Assembly: GCA_002392965.1 (NCBI GenBank)
Contig: DGIA01000023.1
Span: 78,931 to 117,357 of the forward strand
Length of the DNA stretch: 38,427 bases
Reading direction: 5' to 3'
Source of the DNA: Bacteroidales bacterium UBA3834
Lineage (GTDB): Bacteria; Bacteroidota; Bacteroidia; Bacteroidales; P3
Part shown: positions 1 through 6,615 of the stretch, in pieces
Layout of the letters: each line of letters opens with the position of its first letter
Position numbering within the stretch: the stretch's first letter is position 1
Program-made: the position numbers and the translations under genes
The notes under the pieces: model-generated
What the model was told of the DNA's origin: nothing
Databases searched by the model: none
What the model saw: the letters and a program-made list of their open reading frames with translations, nothing else

Positions 1-283
1 AGTTGCCCAGCATCTCGAACATCGTGTGGTGGTAGGTGTCGTGCCCCACCTCTTCCAGGTCGTTGTGCTTGCCGCTGACGCGGAGGCACTTCTGGCTGTC
101 GGTGGCGCGCGGCCATTGGCGCTGCTGGTTGCCGAGGAAGATGTCCTTGAACTGGTTCATGCCGGCGTTGGTGAACATCAGCGTCGGGTCGTTCTTGATA
201 ACCATCGGTGCACTCGGCACCACGTGGTGTCCTTTGCTCTCGAAATAATCCAAAAAGGCTTTTCGTATCTCGTTTGAAGTCAT
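1..283 (-). CDS. alaS: Alanyl-tRNA synthetase, N-terminal part (runs off the window)
   Basis: AlaRS charges tRNA-Ala with alanine in the cytoplasm. Only the first 94 codons lie in the window and the gene continues past base 1. The reverse-strand translation opens with a TSNEIRKAFLDYFESKGHHVV stretch and then shows the class II aminoacylation core signature of AlaRS: NDPTLMFTNAGMNQFKDIFL, followed by RATDSQKCLRVSGKHNDLEEVG and HHTMFEMLGN. Two ATG codons are adjacent (286-284 and 283-281). I chose the second because the family usually opens with a single Met, but either is possible. A short AT-rich stretch of repeated TCAATTT lies between this start and the GroES-like gene upstream on the same strand. 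Identification is firm; only the exact start is uncertain. Confidence 0.95.
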   Translation of the reverse strand, partial: MTSNEIRKAFLDYFESKGHHVVPSAPMVIKNDPTLMFTNAGMNQFKDIFLGNQQRQWPRATDSQKCLRVSGKHNDLEEVGHDTYHHTMFEMLGN

Positions 284-317
284 CATAATATCAACTTTCA
301 ATTTTCAATTTTCAATT

Positions 318-674
318 TCAAAAATCCTCCCTTTCCACCATCAGGATACCGCTTTGGGGCACAATGAAGTATTTTTCGCCGTCGTATTTCAGTTCCACGG
401 CGTTTTTCAGCAGGAAGATGGCCATATCGCCGGGCTTCACCTGCAGGGGCAGGTAGCGGGGTTCGCCGTCGGCGGGTTGCCAGGCTTCGCCTTCCTCGGA
501 GGGGAGCGGGTAGCCGGGGCCGACCTTCATGATGTAGCCCGTCTGCACCTCCTCCTTCTCCTGGTAACCTGCCGGCAACAAAAGGCCTCCCTTGGTCTTG
601 TGGGTGGCCACAGCAGGCTGTATCAGCACGCGGTCGCCAATCACTATCAGTTTGTCTATGTTGTTCTTAGGCAT
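318..674 (-). CDS. GroES-family (Cpn10-like) co-chaperonin, solitary
   Basis: This 118-residue protein belongs to the Cpn10/GroES fold family, which caps GroEL rings. Visible family features are the N-terminal IGDRVLIQP strand, the mobile-loop region with KTKGGLLLPAG (about residues 27-37), a VGPGYPLP turn, and the C-terminal GEKYFIVPQSGILMV strand. It is longer than classical GroES (about 95 residues), with an extra acidic segment around residues 58-75. No groEL is adjacent; its neighbour is alaS on the same strand. Bacteroidota commonly carry such a solitary GroES-like gene in addition to groESL, so it is probably a paralogue and not the main groES. Whether it binds GroEL cannot be told from sequence. 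A TATATTTG -7 box lies at 699-706 just upstream. Confidence 0.85.
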   Translation of the reverse strand: MPKNNIDKLIVIGDRVLIQPAVATHKTKGGLLLPAGYQEKEEVQTGYIMKVGPGYPLPSEEGEAWQPADGEPRYLPLQVKPGDMAIFLLKNAVELKYDGEKYFIVPQSGILMVEREDF

Positions 675-698
675 GTTTCTTCACAATGAATCAAAATG

Positions 699-706
699 CA
701 AATATA
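699..706 (-). promoter_or_regulatory. -7 promoter box of the GroES-like gene
   Basis: Reading the minus strand, TATATTTG matches the Bacteroidota -7 consensus TAnnTTTG and ends 25 bases before the ATG at 674. No convincing -33 TTTG lies at the usual distance. The sequence around this box, 689-710, is also found at 31632-31653 in front of a T9SS protein. Confidence 0.65.
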
Positions 707-772
707 CAAAATATTTCTATACATACGAGGCAAATCTTGTGAGAGTGTTTGTAAGAGGCTGATATTGAGATC

Positions 773-935
773 AGAGTCCCGTATGACCTAGTATTGACCT
801 AGTATTGACCTAGTATTGACCAGGTAATGACTATATAGAAAGTGTAAGGTCATTGCTAGGGCATACATTAATCATGCCTATGTGTTTCTTTAATCATACT
901 TAAGTCATACTTGAGGCAAACTTGAGTCAAACCCG
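773..935. repeat. Intergenic array with 11-bp period
   Basis: The stretch between the divergent GroES-like gene and dnaB holds no gene. From 784 the unit TGACCTAGTAT repeats nearly exactly at 784, 795, 806 and 817, and decays at 828. From about 846 to 935 a second, degenerate series keeps the same 11-base spacing with a TCATAC or TCAAAC core (for example 892, 903, 914 and 925). The TGACCTAG core returns at the right-hand end of the window. The function is unknown. Confidence 0.8.
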
Positions 936-1010
936 CTCGCTGGTTACAGGTTACAAGTCACCAAGGAATGGTGTTGATAAAAAAAATCCATCTGTTTGAA
1001 TTTTTTTGCG

Positions 1011-1018
1011 TATTTTTG
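1011..1018 (+). promoter_or_regulatory. -7 promoter box of dnaB
   Basis: TATTTTTG matches TAnnTTTG and lies 24 bases upstream of the chosen dnaB ATG at 1043. A TTTG at 995-998 is closer than the usual -33 distance, so only the -7 element is called. Confidence 0.65.
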
Positions 1019-1042
1019 TAGTTCCAAATTTTGCCCCGAAAA

Positions 1043-2560
1043 ATGCCTACTGCCGATATAAAACGCAAGAGTAGAATGACATACGAGCAGGCGTTCAGCC
1101 TCAATAGCAACACTCCCCCGCAGGCGGTCAACCTTGAGGAGAGTGTGTTGGGGGCGCTGATGCTCGACCAGGCGGCGCTCATCAATGCCATCGAGTCGCT
1201 GCATGTGGAGTATTTTTATAAGCCTGAACATCAGGCTATTTACCGTGCCATTCGCAAGCTCTTCGAGCAAAGTCAGCCGGTGGATATGCTGACGGTGGTG
1301 GAGCGGTTGCGGCTGGATGGTGAGCTGGAAGCCGCGGGGGGAGCTTATGCGGTGTCGAAGCTGACTGAGAATGTGGTGAGTGCAGCGCATATCGAGTATC
1401 ATATCCGAGTGCTCAGCGAGAAGTACATCCAGCGCGAGATGATCCGCATCTCGACGGAGACCATCACCGAGGCCTACGACGAGACGACGGATGTGGTGAA
1501 CTTGCTGGACAAGACGGAGACGAAGTTGATGGATATCAACGACAAGAACTTCCGCTCCGACTATCATCCGGTGAGTGATTTTGTGTCGATGGCCACGGAT
1601 CAGATCGAAGAGGCTGGCCAGAAGGAAGACGGCCTGAGCGGCTTGGAGAGCGGCTTCATGGGATTGGATCGCATTACGGCCGGTTTCCAACCTGGCACGC
1701 TGATTATTCTGGCGGCGCGTCCGGCTATGGGTAAGACGGCATGCGCCATGAGCATGGCGCGCAACATGGCGGTGGATTTCAAGAAGCCTGTGGCGTTCTT
1801 CTCGTTGGAAATGAGTGGTCAGGAGCTGGCCATGCGTCTGATTTCGAGCGAGGCACGCATCAAGGGCGACCAGTTGAAGAAGGGGCGTCTGGCTGCTCAC
1901 GAGAAAGAGCAGCTGAAGATAGCCGCGCAGCATTTGAGCAACGCACCATTGTATATCGACGACACGCCGTCGCTGACGATCTTCGAGTTGCGGGCAAAGG
2001 CACGGAGGTTGAAGCAAAGGTTCGATATACAGATGATATTCATTGATTACCTGCAGCTTATGCAGAGTGGTACCGCCGACAACCGCAACGGAAACCGCGA
2101 GCAGGAAATCAGCATGATATCGCGTCAGTTGAAAGCTTTGTCGAAGGAGCTGAACATACCGGTGCTGGCGATGTCGCAGTTGAGCCGAGCGGTGGAGAAC
2201 CGTGTGGGCAACAAGCCGCAACTGAGCGACTTGCGTGAGTCGGGCGCCATCGAGCAGGATGCAGATATCGTGATATTCATCTATCGTCCGGAGTACTATG
2301 GCATCCAGGAGGACGACCACGGGGCCACGGCGGGTATGGCCGACCTGATCATCGCCAAGCATCGCTCGGGCGGAGTGGGAGAGGTGCGCATGCGCTTTGT
2401 GAGTGATTATGTGCGTTTTGAGAACCCCAGCGAGCTGTCAGGACTGGAGAGCGCCATCGGGATGCCGCAGAACACGGCTTTCGACCAGCAGGGCGGCACG
2501 ATGATCGTAGATTCGAAGATGAATGAAGATATTGCGCCCGACGGCGATGTGCCGTTCTGA
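1043..2560 (+). CDS. dnaB: Replicative DNA helicase DnaB
   Basis: DnaB is the hexameric helicase that unwinds DNA at the replication fork and recruits primase. The 505-residue protein has the N-terminal helical domain (PPQAVNLEESVLGALML, about residues 25-41), then the linker, and the RecA-like C-terminal ATPase. Walker A is AARPAMGKT (about 223-231), Walker B lies in IQMIFIDYLQL (about 329-339), and SQLSRAVENR and DLRESGAIEQDADIV are classic DnaB motifs. No intein is present. The frame is open back to a TTG at 1031, but I chose the ATG at 1043 because the -7 box at 1011-1018 would leave little leader for the earlier codon; an ATG at 1076 is a further option. The gene is not next to rplI or other replication genes. 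Identification is firm. Confidence 0.97.
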   Translation: MPTADIKRKSRMTYEQAFSLNSNTPPQAVNLEESVLGALMLDQAALINAIESLHVEYFYKPEHQAIYRAIRKLFEQSQPVDMLTVVERLRLDGELEAAGGAYAVSKLTENVVSAAHIEYHIRVLSEKYIQREMIRISTETITEAYDETTDVVNLLDKTETKLMDINDKNFRSDYHPVSDFVSMATDQIEEAGQKEDGLSGLESGFMGLDRITAGFQPGTLIILAARPAMGKTACAMSMARNMAVDFKKPVAFFSLEMSGQELAMRLISSEARIKGDQLKKGRLAAHEKEQLKIAAQHLSNAPLYIDDTPSLTIFELRAKARRLKQRFDIQMIFIDYLQLMQSGTADNRNGNREQEISMISRQLKALSKELNIPVLAMSQLSRAVENRVGNKPQLSDLRESGAIEQDADIVIFIYRPEYYGIQEDDHGATAGMADLIIAKHRSGGVGEVRMRFVSDYVRFENPSELSGLESAIGMPQNTAFDQQGGTMIVDSKMNEDIAPDGDVPF

Positions 2561-2609
2561 GCAGTTATGGGTTAAGAGTTTAAGAATAAACAAATAAAAC
2601 AATATAACA

Positions 2610-3647
2610 ATGGAAAAGAAAGACCTCCTGAAAGAAACCGTCAAGCACATTGACATCAAGAAGTACGACAGCACCGAGCTCATCGACGCCATGCGCCACA
2701 TGAGCTTCACCAGCCGCGACACCGCCCGCGCCGCCGACATCCTCTGCCAGATGCTGGCCGAGAAGGACTGCACCAATATCCTCACCATCGCCGGCTCCAC
2801 CAGCGCCGCCGGCTGCATGCAGGTGTATGTGGATATGGTGAGAAACAAGATGATAGATGCCGTCGTTTCAACTGGTGCTTCAATCATCGACATGGACCTC
2901 TTCGAGGCCCTCGGCTACAAGCACTACATCGGCACCAAGGAGAACGTCATCCCCGACACCAAGCTCCGCGAGCTCTACATCGACCGCATCTACGACACCT
3001 TCATCGACGAAGAGGAGCTGCAGGCTTGCGATCAGGCCACCTGCGACGTCGCCGACCTCCTCGAGCCCCGTCCCTACTCCAGCCGCGAGTTCCTCTACAA
3101 TGTGGGCAAATGGCTCGCCAACGGTCACGGTGTGAAGAAAGACAGCCTCATCCAGACCTGCTACGAGTGCGGCGTGCCCATCTTCTGCCCCGCCTTCAGC
3201 GACAGCAGCGCCGGCTTCGGCATCGGCAAGCACCAGTGGATCCGCCGTCACGAGGGCAAGCCCTATGTCAGTATCGACAGTGTGGCCGACTTCCTCGAGC
3301 TCACCGAAATCAAGATGAACTGCCCCGAGAGCGGCCTCTTCATGGTCGGCGGCGGCACCCCCAAGAATTTTGCTCAAGACACAGTTGTGTGCGCTGAAAT
3401 ACTTGGGAAAGAGGTTCCCATGCACAAATACGCCATCCAGATCACCGTGGCCGACGTCCGCGACGGCGCCTGCTCGTCCAGCACCCTCCTCGAGGCCGGC
3501 AGCTGGGGCAAGGTGAGCGAGGAACTGCAGCAGATGGTCTACGCCGAAGGCACCACCGTCATCCCCGCCATCGTCAGCTACGCCTACCACAACGGCGCCT
3601 GGAAGCAGCGCGAGTACAAGAACTGGCAGAAACTCTTCCAGAAATAA
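2610..3647 (+). CDS. Deoxyhypusine synthase-like protein
   Basis: The 345-residue protein is clearly of the deoxyhypusine synthase (DHS) family. Eukaryotic and archaeal DHS moves the aminobutyl group of spermidine onto a lysine of eIF5A using NAD. Visible family features are the NAD-binding AGSTSAAGCMQV (61-72) and STGASIIDMDLFEALG (87-102) segments, a glycine-rich LFMVGGGTPKNF (243-254), and the SWGK motif whose lysine (K301) corresponds to the catalytic lysine of DHS. Bacteria have no eIF5A, and bacterial homologues are suspected to act in polyamine metabolism, so the true substrate is unknown. The gene stands alone between dnaB and a terminator at 3667-3699. Codon use is C-rich except for two AT-richer patches near 2822-2885 and 3361-3420. 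Confidence 0.88.
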   Translation: MEKKDLLKETVKHIDIKKYDSTELIDAMRHMSFTSRDTARAADILCQMLAEKDCTNILTIAGSTSAAGCMQVYVDMVRNKMIDAVVSTGASIIDMDLFEALGYKHYIGTKENVIPDTKLRELYIDRIYDTFIDEEELQACDQATCDVADLLEPRPYSSREFLYNVGKWLANGHGVKKDSLIQTCYECGVPIFCPAFSDSSAGFGIGKHQWIRRHEGKPYVSIDSVADFLELTEIKMNCPESGLFMVGGGTPKNFAQDTVVCAEILGKEVPMHKYAIQITVADVRDGACSSSTLLEAGSWGKVSEELQQMVYAEGTTVIPAIVSYAYHNGAWKQREYKNWQKLFQK

Positions 3648-3666
3648 AAGAAATCATCTAATAATC

Positions 3667-3699
3667 AAAAGCCGGGGGCTCATGTCTCCGGCTTTTCTT
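3667..3699 (+). terminator. Rho-independent terminator after the DHS-like gene
   Basis: AAAAGCCGG at 3667-3675 pairs perfectly with CCGGCTTTT at 3688-3696, followed by TCTT. It lies 20 bases after the stop codon. Confidence 0.8.
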
Positions 3700-3703
3700 G
3701 ATA

Positions 3704-3865
3704 ATGCCAGTCTCGCCCTATCGCCCGCGCAACCCCGGCCACGACTACTACGGCCGCGGCGTCTATCTGGTCACACTTGTTGTGAGCGGCCGTCAGCCCC
3801 TGCTCTCCTCCTTTGCAGCGGAGATCTGCTCCTTCGACGGCGAAGCCCGCATCCTTCGAGATTGA
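3704..3865 (+). pseudogene. Relic of a Y1 (IS200/REP-type) transposase, N-terminal fragment
   Basis: A 53-codon frame opens right after the terminator and reads MPVSPYRPRNPGHDYY, then GRGVYLVTLVVSGRQPLL, then diverges and stops. The arrangement of an R-x-R-x-x-G-x-D-Y segment followed by Y-x-V-T-x-x-x-x-G-R-x-P-L-L is the N-terminal strand of REP-associated and IS200-like transposases. The HUH motif and catalytic tyrosine that should follow are absent, and the sequence passes directly into an 11-bp-period array. I infer a truncated remnant. It is a different subfamily from the intact transposase inside trmH. Family assignment rests on about 35 residues and is moderate. Confidence 0.5.
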
Positions 3866-3927
3866 GACGCCCACGCTCCCTCCTACGGTCCTTCTACGAT
3901 CCTTCGGTGACCTTTCGACGAAAACAG
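3851..3927. repeat. Intergenic array with 11-bp period (CCTTC core)
   Basis: Units begin at 3851, 3862, 3873, 3884, 3895, 3906 and 3917. The clearest are TACGGTCCTTC and TACGATCCTTC, followed by GGTGACCTTTC. The remaining intergenic sequence to 4065 is AT-rich, with two ATGTTAAAA copies at about 3936 and 3956 and no further gene seen. Confidence 0.6.
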
Positions 3928-4065
3928 CCCTCCATAATGTTAAAAAAACATAAATGATGTTAAAAGTGTGAGCCAAAAACGCCACCTCCGCGTCTTATAT
4001 ATAAAAGCCCCCCAATGGGCTCCGGTTAAGAAAACGGATTAATAAATGCACAAAAAAACACAACT

Positions 4066-6087
4066 ATGGCAAGAAAGACCCTCACCTTTGCGCTCTTTGC
4101 GCTGATTGCTATCACCGCCCACGCCCAGCACTTCGACTGGGCAAAAGGCTACGGCTCCTCGCAGGAAGGCTGCCTGATCAAAGGCACCGTCACCGACAGC
4201 GACGGCAACCTCTACATCCTCGGCCAGTTCACCAAGGATGCCACCTGGGATGGCCAACGCATCCTCCCCATCGCACCCTATGGTCCGGGGCAGAACTCCA
4301 TCAATACCCTCATTGCCAAAATCTCCCCCTCCGGCGAGATGCTGTGGAAGAAGGTTATCCACTCCAACAATGGCAGCAACAATCTCCCCTATGACATTAA
4401 GAAAGTCAGTGACACTGCTTTCGCCGTTCTAGTGGAAATGACATTGCCGACAAGTGACCAATACACCTACTTTCTTGACACGCTTCTCCCTTCGTGGTCT
4501 GACTATCCCTCTGCGGCTTGGGGTATGGAGAATCCCCGATGCACAGCGTTTATCATGTTTGATTTTGACGGCAATGTAAAAGAACAGCATATACTCCAAC
4601 TGTCATATACTGACACGGTCGGCAACGATATCGTCGAGTACTATGACTCTGAACCATGGTTTAAGGGTTCTCGGTTATACAATCCATCATTTGACATAGA
4701 CAATGACGGCAATATATATATGTGTCGGGAGGCGCAAGACTACCTTAATCCCAACTTAAATACTCAAGTAGGAACACTCAAAGGCGTTAAAATATGGTGC
4801 GACCGGCGCGTGGTCGGAGAATTTGACATACCCGATGAAACACAGTATTGGTTCCCTCAATTACTTAAGTTCTCTCCTCATTTTGACACCCTTCTTGCCA
4901 ATCGGTACATTGTCCAAAAAAGTGACAGTTTATATTATGAGACTATTAACTCTGACACAAAGATTGATGCCGCAGGGAATGTCTACTGCTTAAGGAATCA
5001 AAACATGCAGGGATATTCATCCAATACAATTGTGATAGATTCCGCACAAGGAATATCGTTCTCCCTTTCTGAAAAAAACAAAAACATCAGCTATCTTGTC
5101 CAACTCAGTGCAAACCTAGATGTAAATTGGAAAATCACTTTGGACGATAGCATGACATTCAACAGCAATACACCCTCTATGACATTGTTCCACGACATCG
5201 CCTTTGACACCGACAGTAATCTTTTGTTCTTGTCTGCTACATCACATCGTGGATATGTAATGGACACTATAAACTTCTGCTCCGTCTTGAAATATTTAGA
5301 CTATCCCCTCTCTCTGAAAAATGATGCATTCGTCATATCCTTCAGTTTGGACGGTGCACTTCCATCATTACATTCTTACGGCAGGGTTCCATCAATATAC
5401 AATTCCGAAGCAGCTACAAACGCTAGAGGAAACCTTGTATGCTTGAACAACAGGGTGTTTATGCAAAGTGCCTACATGGGAGGTGTACACTTCCCATCGC
5501 AGGACATTCATTTCAACCAGCAAAATGCCTACGGACTTGGGTTGTCGGTCTTCGACTATAGCGGAAACCTAATCATGGGAATAGACTATTCTGCATTGTC
5601 TCCCACAAATGACCCCGGGTCCATCTCATTGCATGATAGCATTCTTTACCTCTCCGGCATTCTGACCAGCGATGCTACATTTGGCGATATCCATTTGCCA
5701 GAACAAGGTCGCTTTGCGTACATGGCAAGGTATGTTGATACCTCCTTTATGACACCTTACGTCCACACAGAGGAACCAGGTGAGGTGAGCATCACGCTGG
5801 TGGAGGACGGCGCGGCGCTGGTGGCCTACCCCAACCCCTTCCGGCAGAGCGTGAGGATAAAGGTGCAGGGCGGACAGCTGAAAGAACATAACGGCACCGT
5901 CACCGCCATCCTAACCGACCTCTCCGGCCGCCGCGAGGAGGTACGCCTCACCCCCATAGGCTCTTGCCAATACTCGCTGGATTTAACCTCCCGCCCCCAA
6001 GCCACCTATCTCCTCACCCTCACCACCGCCGACGGCAAGCAGCACACCGTCCGCCTGCTGAAGCAATCGGACATCTTTTCACGGTAA
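4066..6087 (+). CDS. Secreted T9SS type A cargo protein, beta-propeller-like
   Basis: The 673-residue protein opens with a signal peptide (MARKTLTFALFALIAITAHA, cleavage after about residue 20). The start of the mature part, DWAKGYGSSQEGCLIKGTVTDSDGNLYILGQF, resembles the repeated blades of SBBP-type beta-propellers, and similar SDGNLY/DNDGNIYM/DAAGNVYC segments recur through the chain. The C-terminal about 90 residues match a type A T9SS sorting domain: ALVAYPNPFRQSVRIKV, then LTDLSGR, then YLLTLTTADGKQHTVRLLK. It is therefore expected to cross the outer membrane through the type IX system and be anchored or released at the cell surface. The binding partner or activity is unknown. The ends of the gene are GC-rich while the middle (about 4400-5760) is clearly AT-richer, suggesting a mosaic. 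Confidence 0.8.
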   Translation: MARKTLTFALFALIAITAHAQHFDWAKGYGSSQEGCLIKGTVTDSDGNLYILGQFTKDATWDGQRILPIAPYGPGQNSINTLIAKISPSGEMLWKKVIHSNNGSNNLPYDIKKVSDTAFAVLVEMTLPTSDQYTYFLDTLLPSWSDYPSAAWGMENPRCTAFIMFDFDGNVKEQHILQLSYTDTVGNDIVEYYDSEPWFKGSRLYNPSFDIDNDGNIYMCREAQDYLNPNLNTQVGTLKGVKIWCDRRVVGEFDIPDETQYWFPQLLKFSPHFDTLLANRYIVQKSDSLYYETINSDTKIDAAGNVYCLRNQNMQGYSSNTIVIDSAQGISFSLSEKNKNISYLVQLSANLDVNWKITLDDSMTFNSNTPSMTLFHDIAFDTDSNLLFLSATSHRGYVMDTINFCSVLKYLDYPLSLKNDAFVISFSLDGALPSLHSYGRVPSIYNSEAATNARGNLVCLNNRVFMQSAYMGGVHFPSQDIHFNQQNAYGLGLSVFDYSGNLIMGIDYSALSPTNDPGSISLHDSILYLSGILTSDATFGDIHLPEQGRFAYMARYVDTSFMTPYVHTEEPGEVSITLVEDGAALVAYPNPFRQSVRIKVQGGQLKEHNGTVTAILTDLSGRREEVRLTPIGSCQYSLDLTSRPQATYLLTLTTADGKQHTVRLLKQSDIFSR

Positions 6088-6114
6088 TTTTCAATCATCA
6101 AAAACACCTCCAAT

Positions 6115-6522
6115 ATGAAACACAACATCATCAAATCCCTCGTCGCTCTCGCTTTGGGCGCGCTGCTGCTGACCAGCTGCGGCAAAGACAACAAAGACAA
6201 TGAAGCCCTTATCGGCAAATGGGCCAACACGGCTCAATCGTATGAAGTGACTATCTCGGGACGGGAGGATATCCCGGAAGGTTATATCTGCATGGAGTTT
6301 ACAGACGACAAGGTATTGGTATCCGATCAAAGGACGAACTGTCTTGCAGAGTGGCATAAATACAGCCTCTCGGAAAAAGACGGCAAGCAGTTGTTGGAGA
6401 TTGATGGCGGTTGCTATAAGGGTAGGGTATTTGTGGTGGAAAAGCTCACCAACGACGAACTTGTGCTGGCGCCGTTCTCCAGTGGAGCCGACTGGGACTT
6501 CCGCTACATCATGAAACACTAA
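6115..6522 (+). CDS. Lipoprotein, possibly lipocalin-like
   Basis: The 135-residue product begins with a lipoprotein signal: KSLVALALGALLLTSC, with the lipidated cysteine at 22. The mature part, starting with NEALIGKWANTAQSYEVTISG and continuing with alternating beta-strand-like segments ending DWDFRYIMKH, resembles the small lipocalin-like lipoproteins common in Bacteroidales, where an IGKW segment is typical. It starts 27 bases after the T9SS protein and may be co-transcribed with it. A strong terminator follows at 6557-6587. The ligand and role are unknown. Confidence 0.7.
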   Translation: MKHNIIKSLVALALGALLLTSCGKDNKDNEALIGKWANTAQSYEVTISGREDIPEGYICMEFTDDKVLVSDQRTNCLAEWHKYSLSEKDGKQLLEIDGGCYKGRVFVVEKLTNDELVLAPFSSGADWDFRYIMKH

Positions 6523-6556
6523 GAGGCATCTCACTGAAAAAATATAAAGGGTATAT

Positions 6557-6587
6557 AAAAAGTCCGGCCATATGTCGGACTTTTTTT
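6557..6587 (+). terminator. Rho-independent terminator after the lipoprotein gene
   Basis: AAAAAGTCCG at 6557-6566 pairs perfectly with CGGACTTTTT at 6576-6585 around a 9-base loop, followed by further T residues. Confidence 0.88.
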
Positions 6588-6588
6588 G

Positions 6589-6596
6589 TATTTTTG
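6589..6596 (+). promoter_or_regulatory. -7 promoter box of sufB
   Basis: TATTTTTG directly follows the upstream terminator and lies 19 bases before the sufB ATG at 6616. A -33 element is not evident because that position is occupied by the terminator stem. Confidence 0.65.
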
Positions 6597-6615
6597 CATT
6601 TGCATATAATATGTA

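Noticed and set aside
995..998. TTTG as -33 promoter element for dnaB
   Set aside because: It is only 12 bases upstream of the -7 box, shorter than the spacing known for Bacteroidota promoters.
1031..1042. TTG start for dnaB at 1031
   Set aside because: The codon lies only 12 bases after the -7 box, and an ATG four codons later gives the family-like start.
944..2362. Long antisense frame of 472 codons opposite dnaB
   Set aside because: It lies wholly across the dnaB coding region, is rich in His, Arg, Leu and Gln as expected for a reverse-strand shadow, and matches no family.
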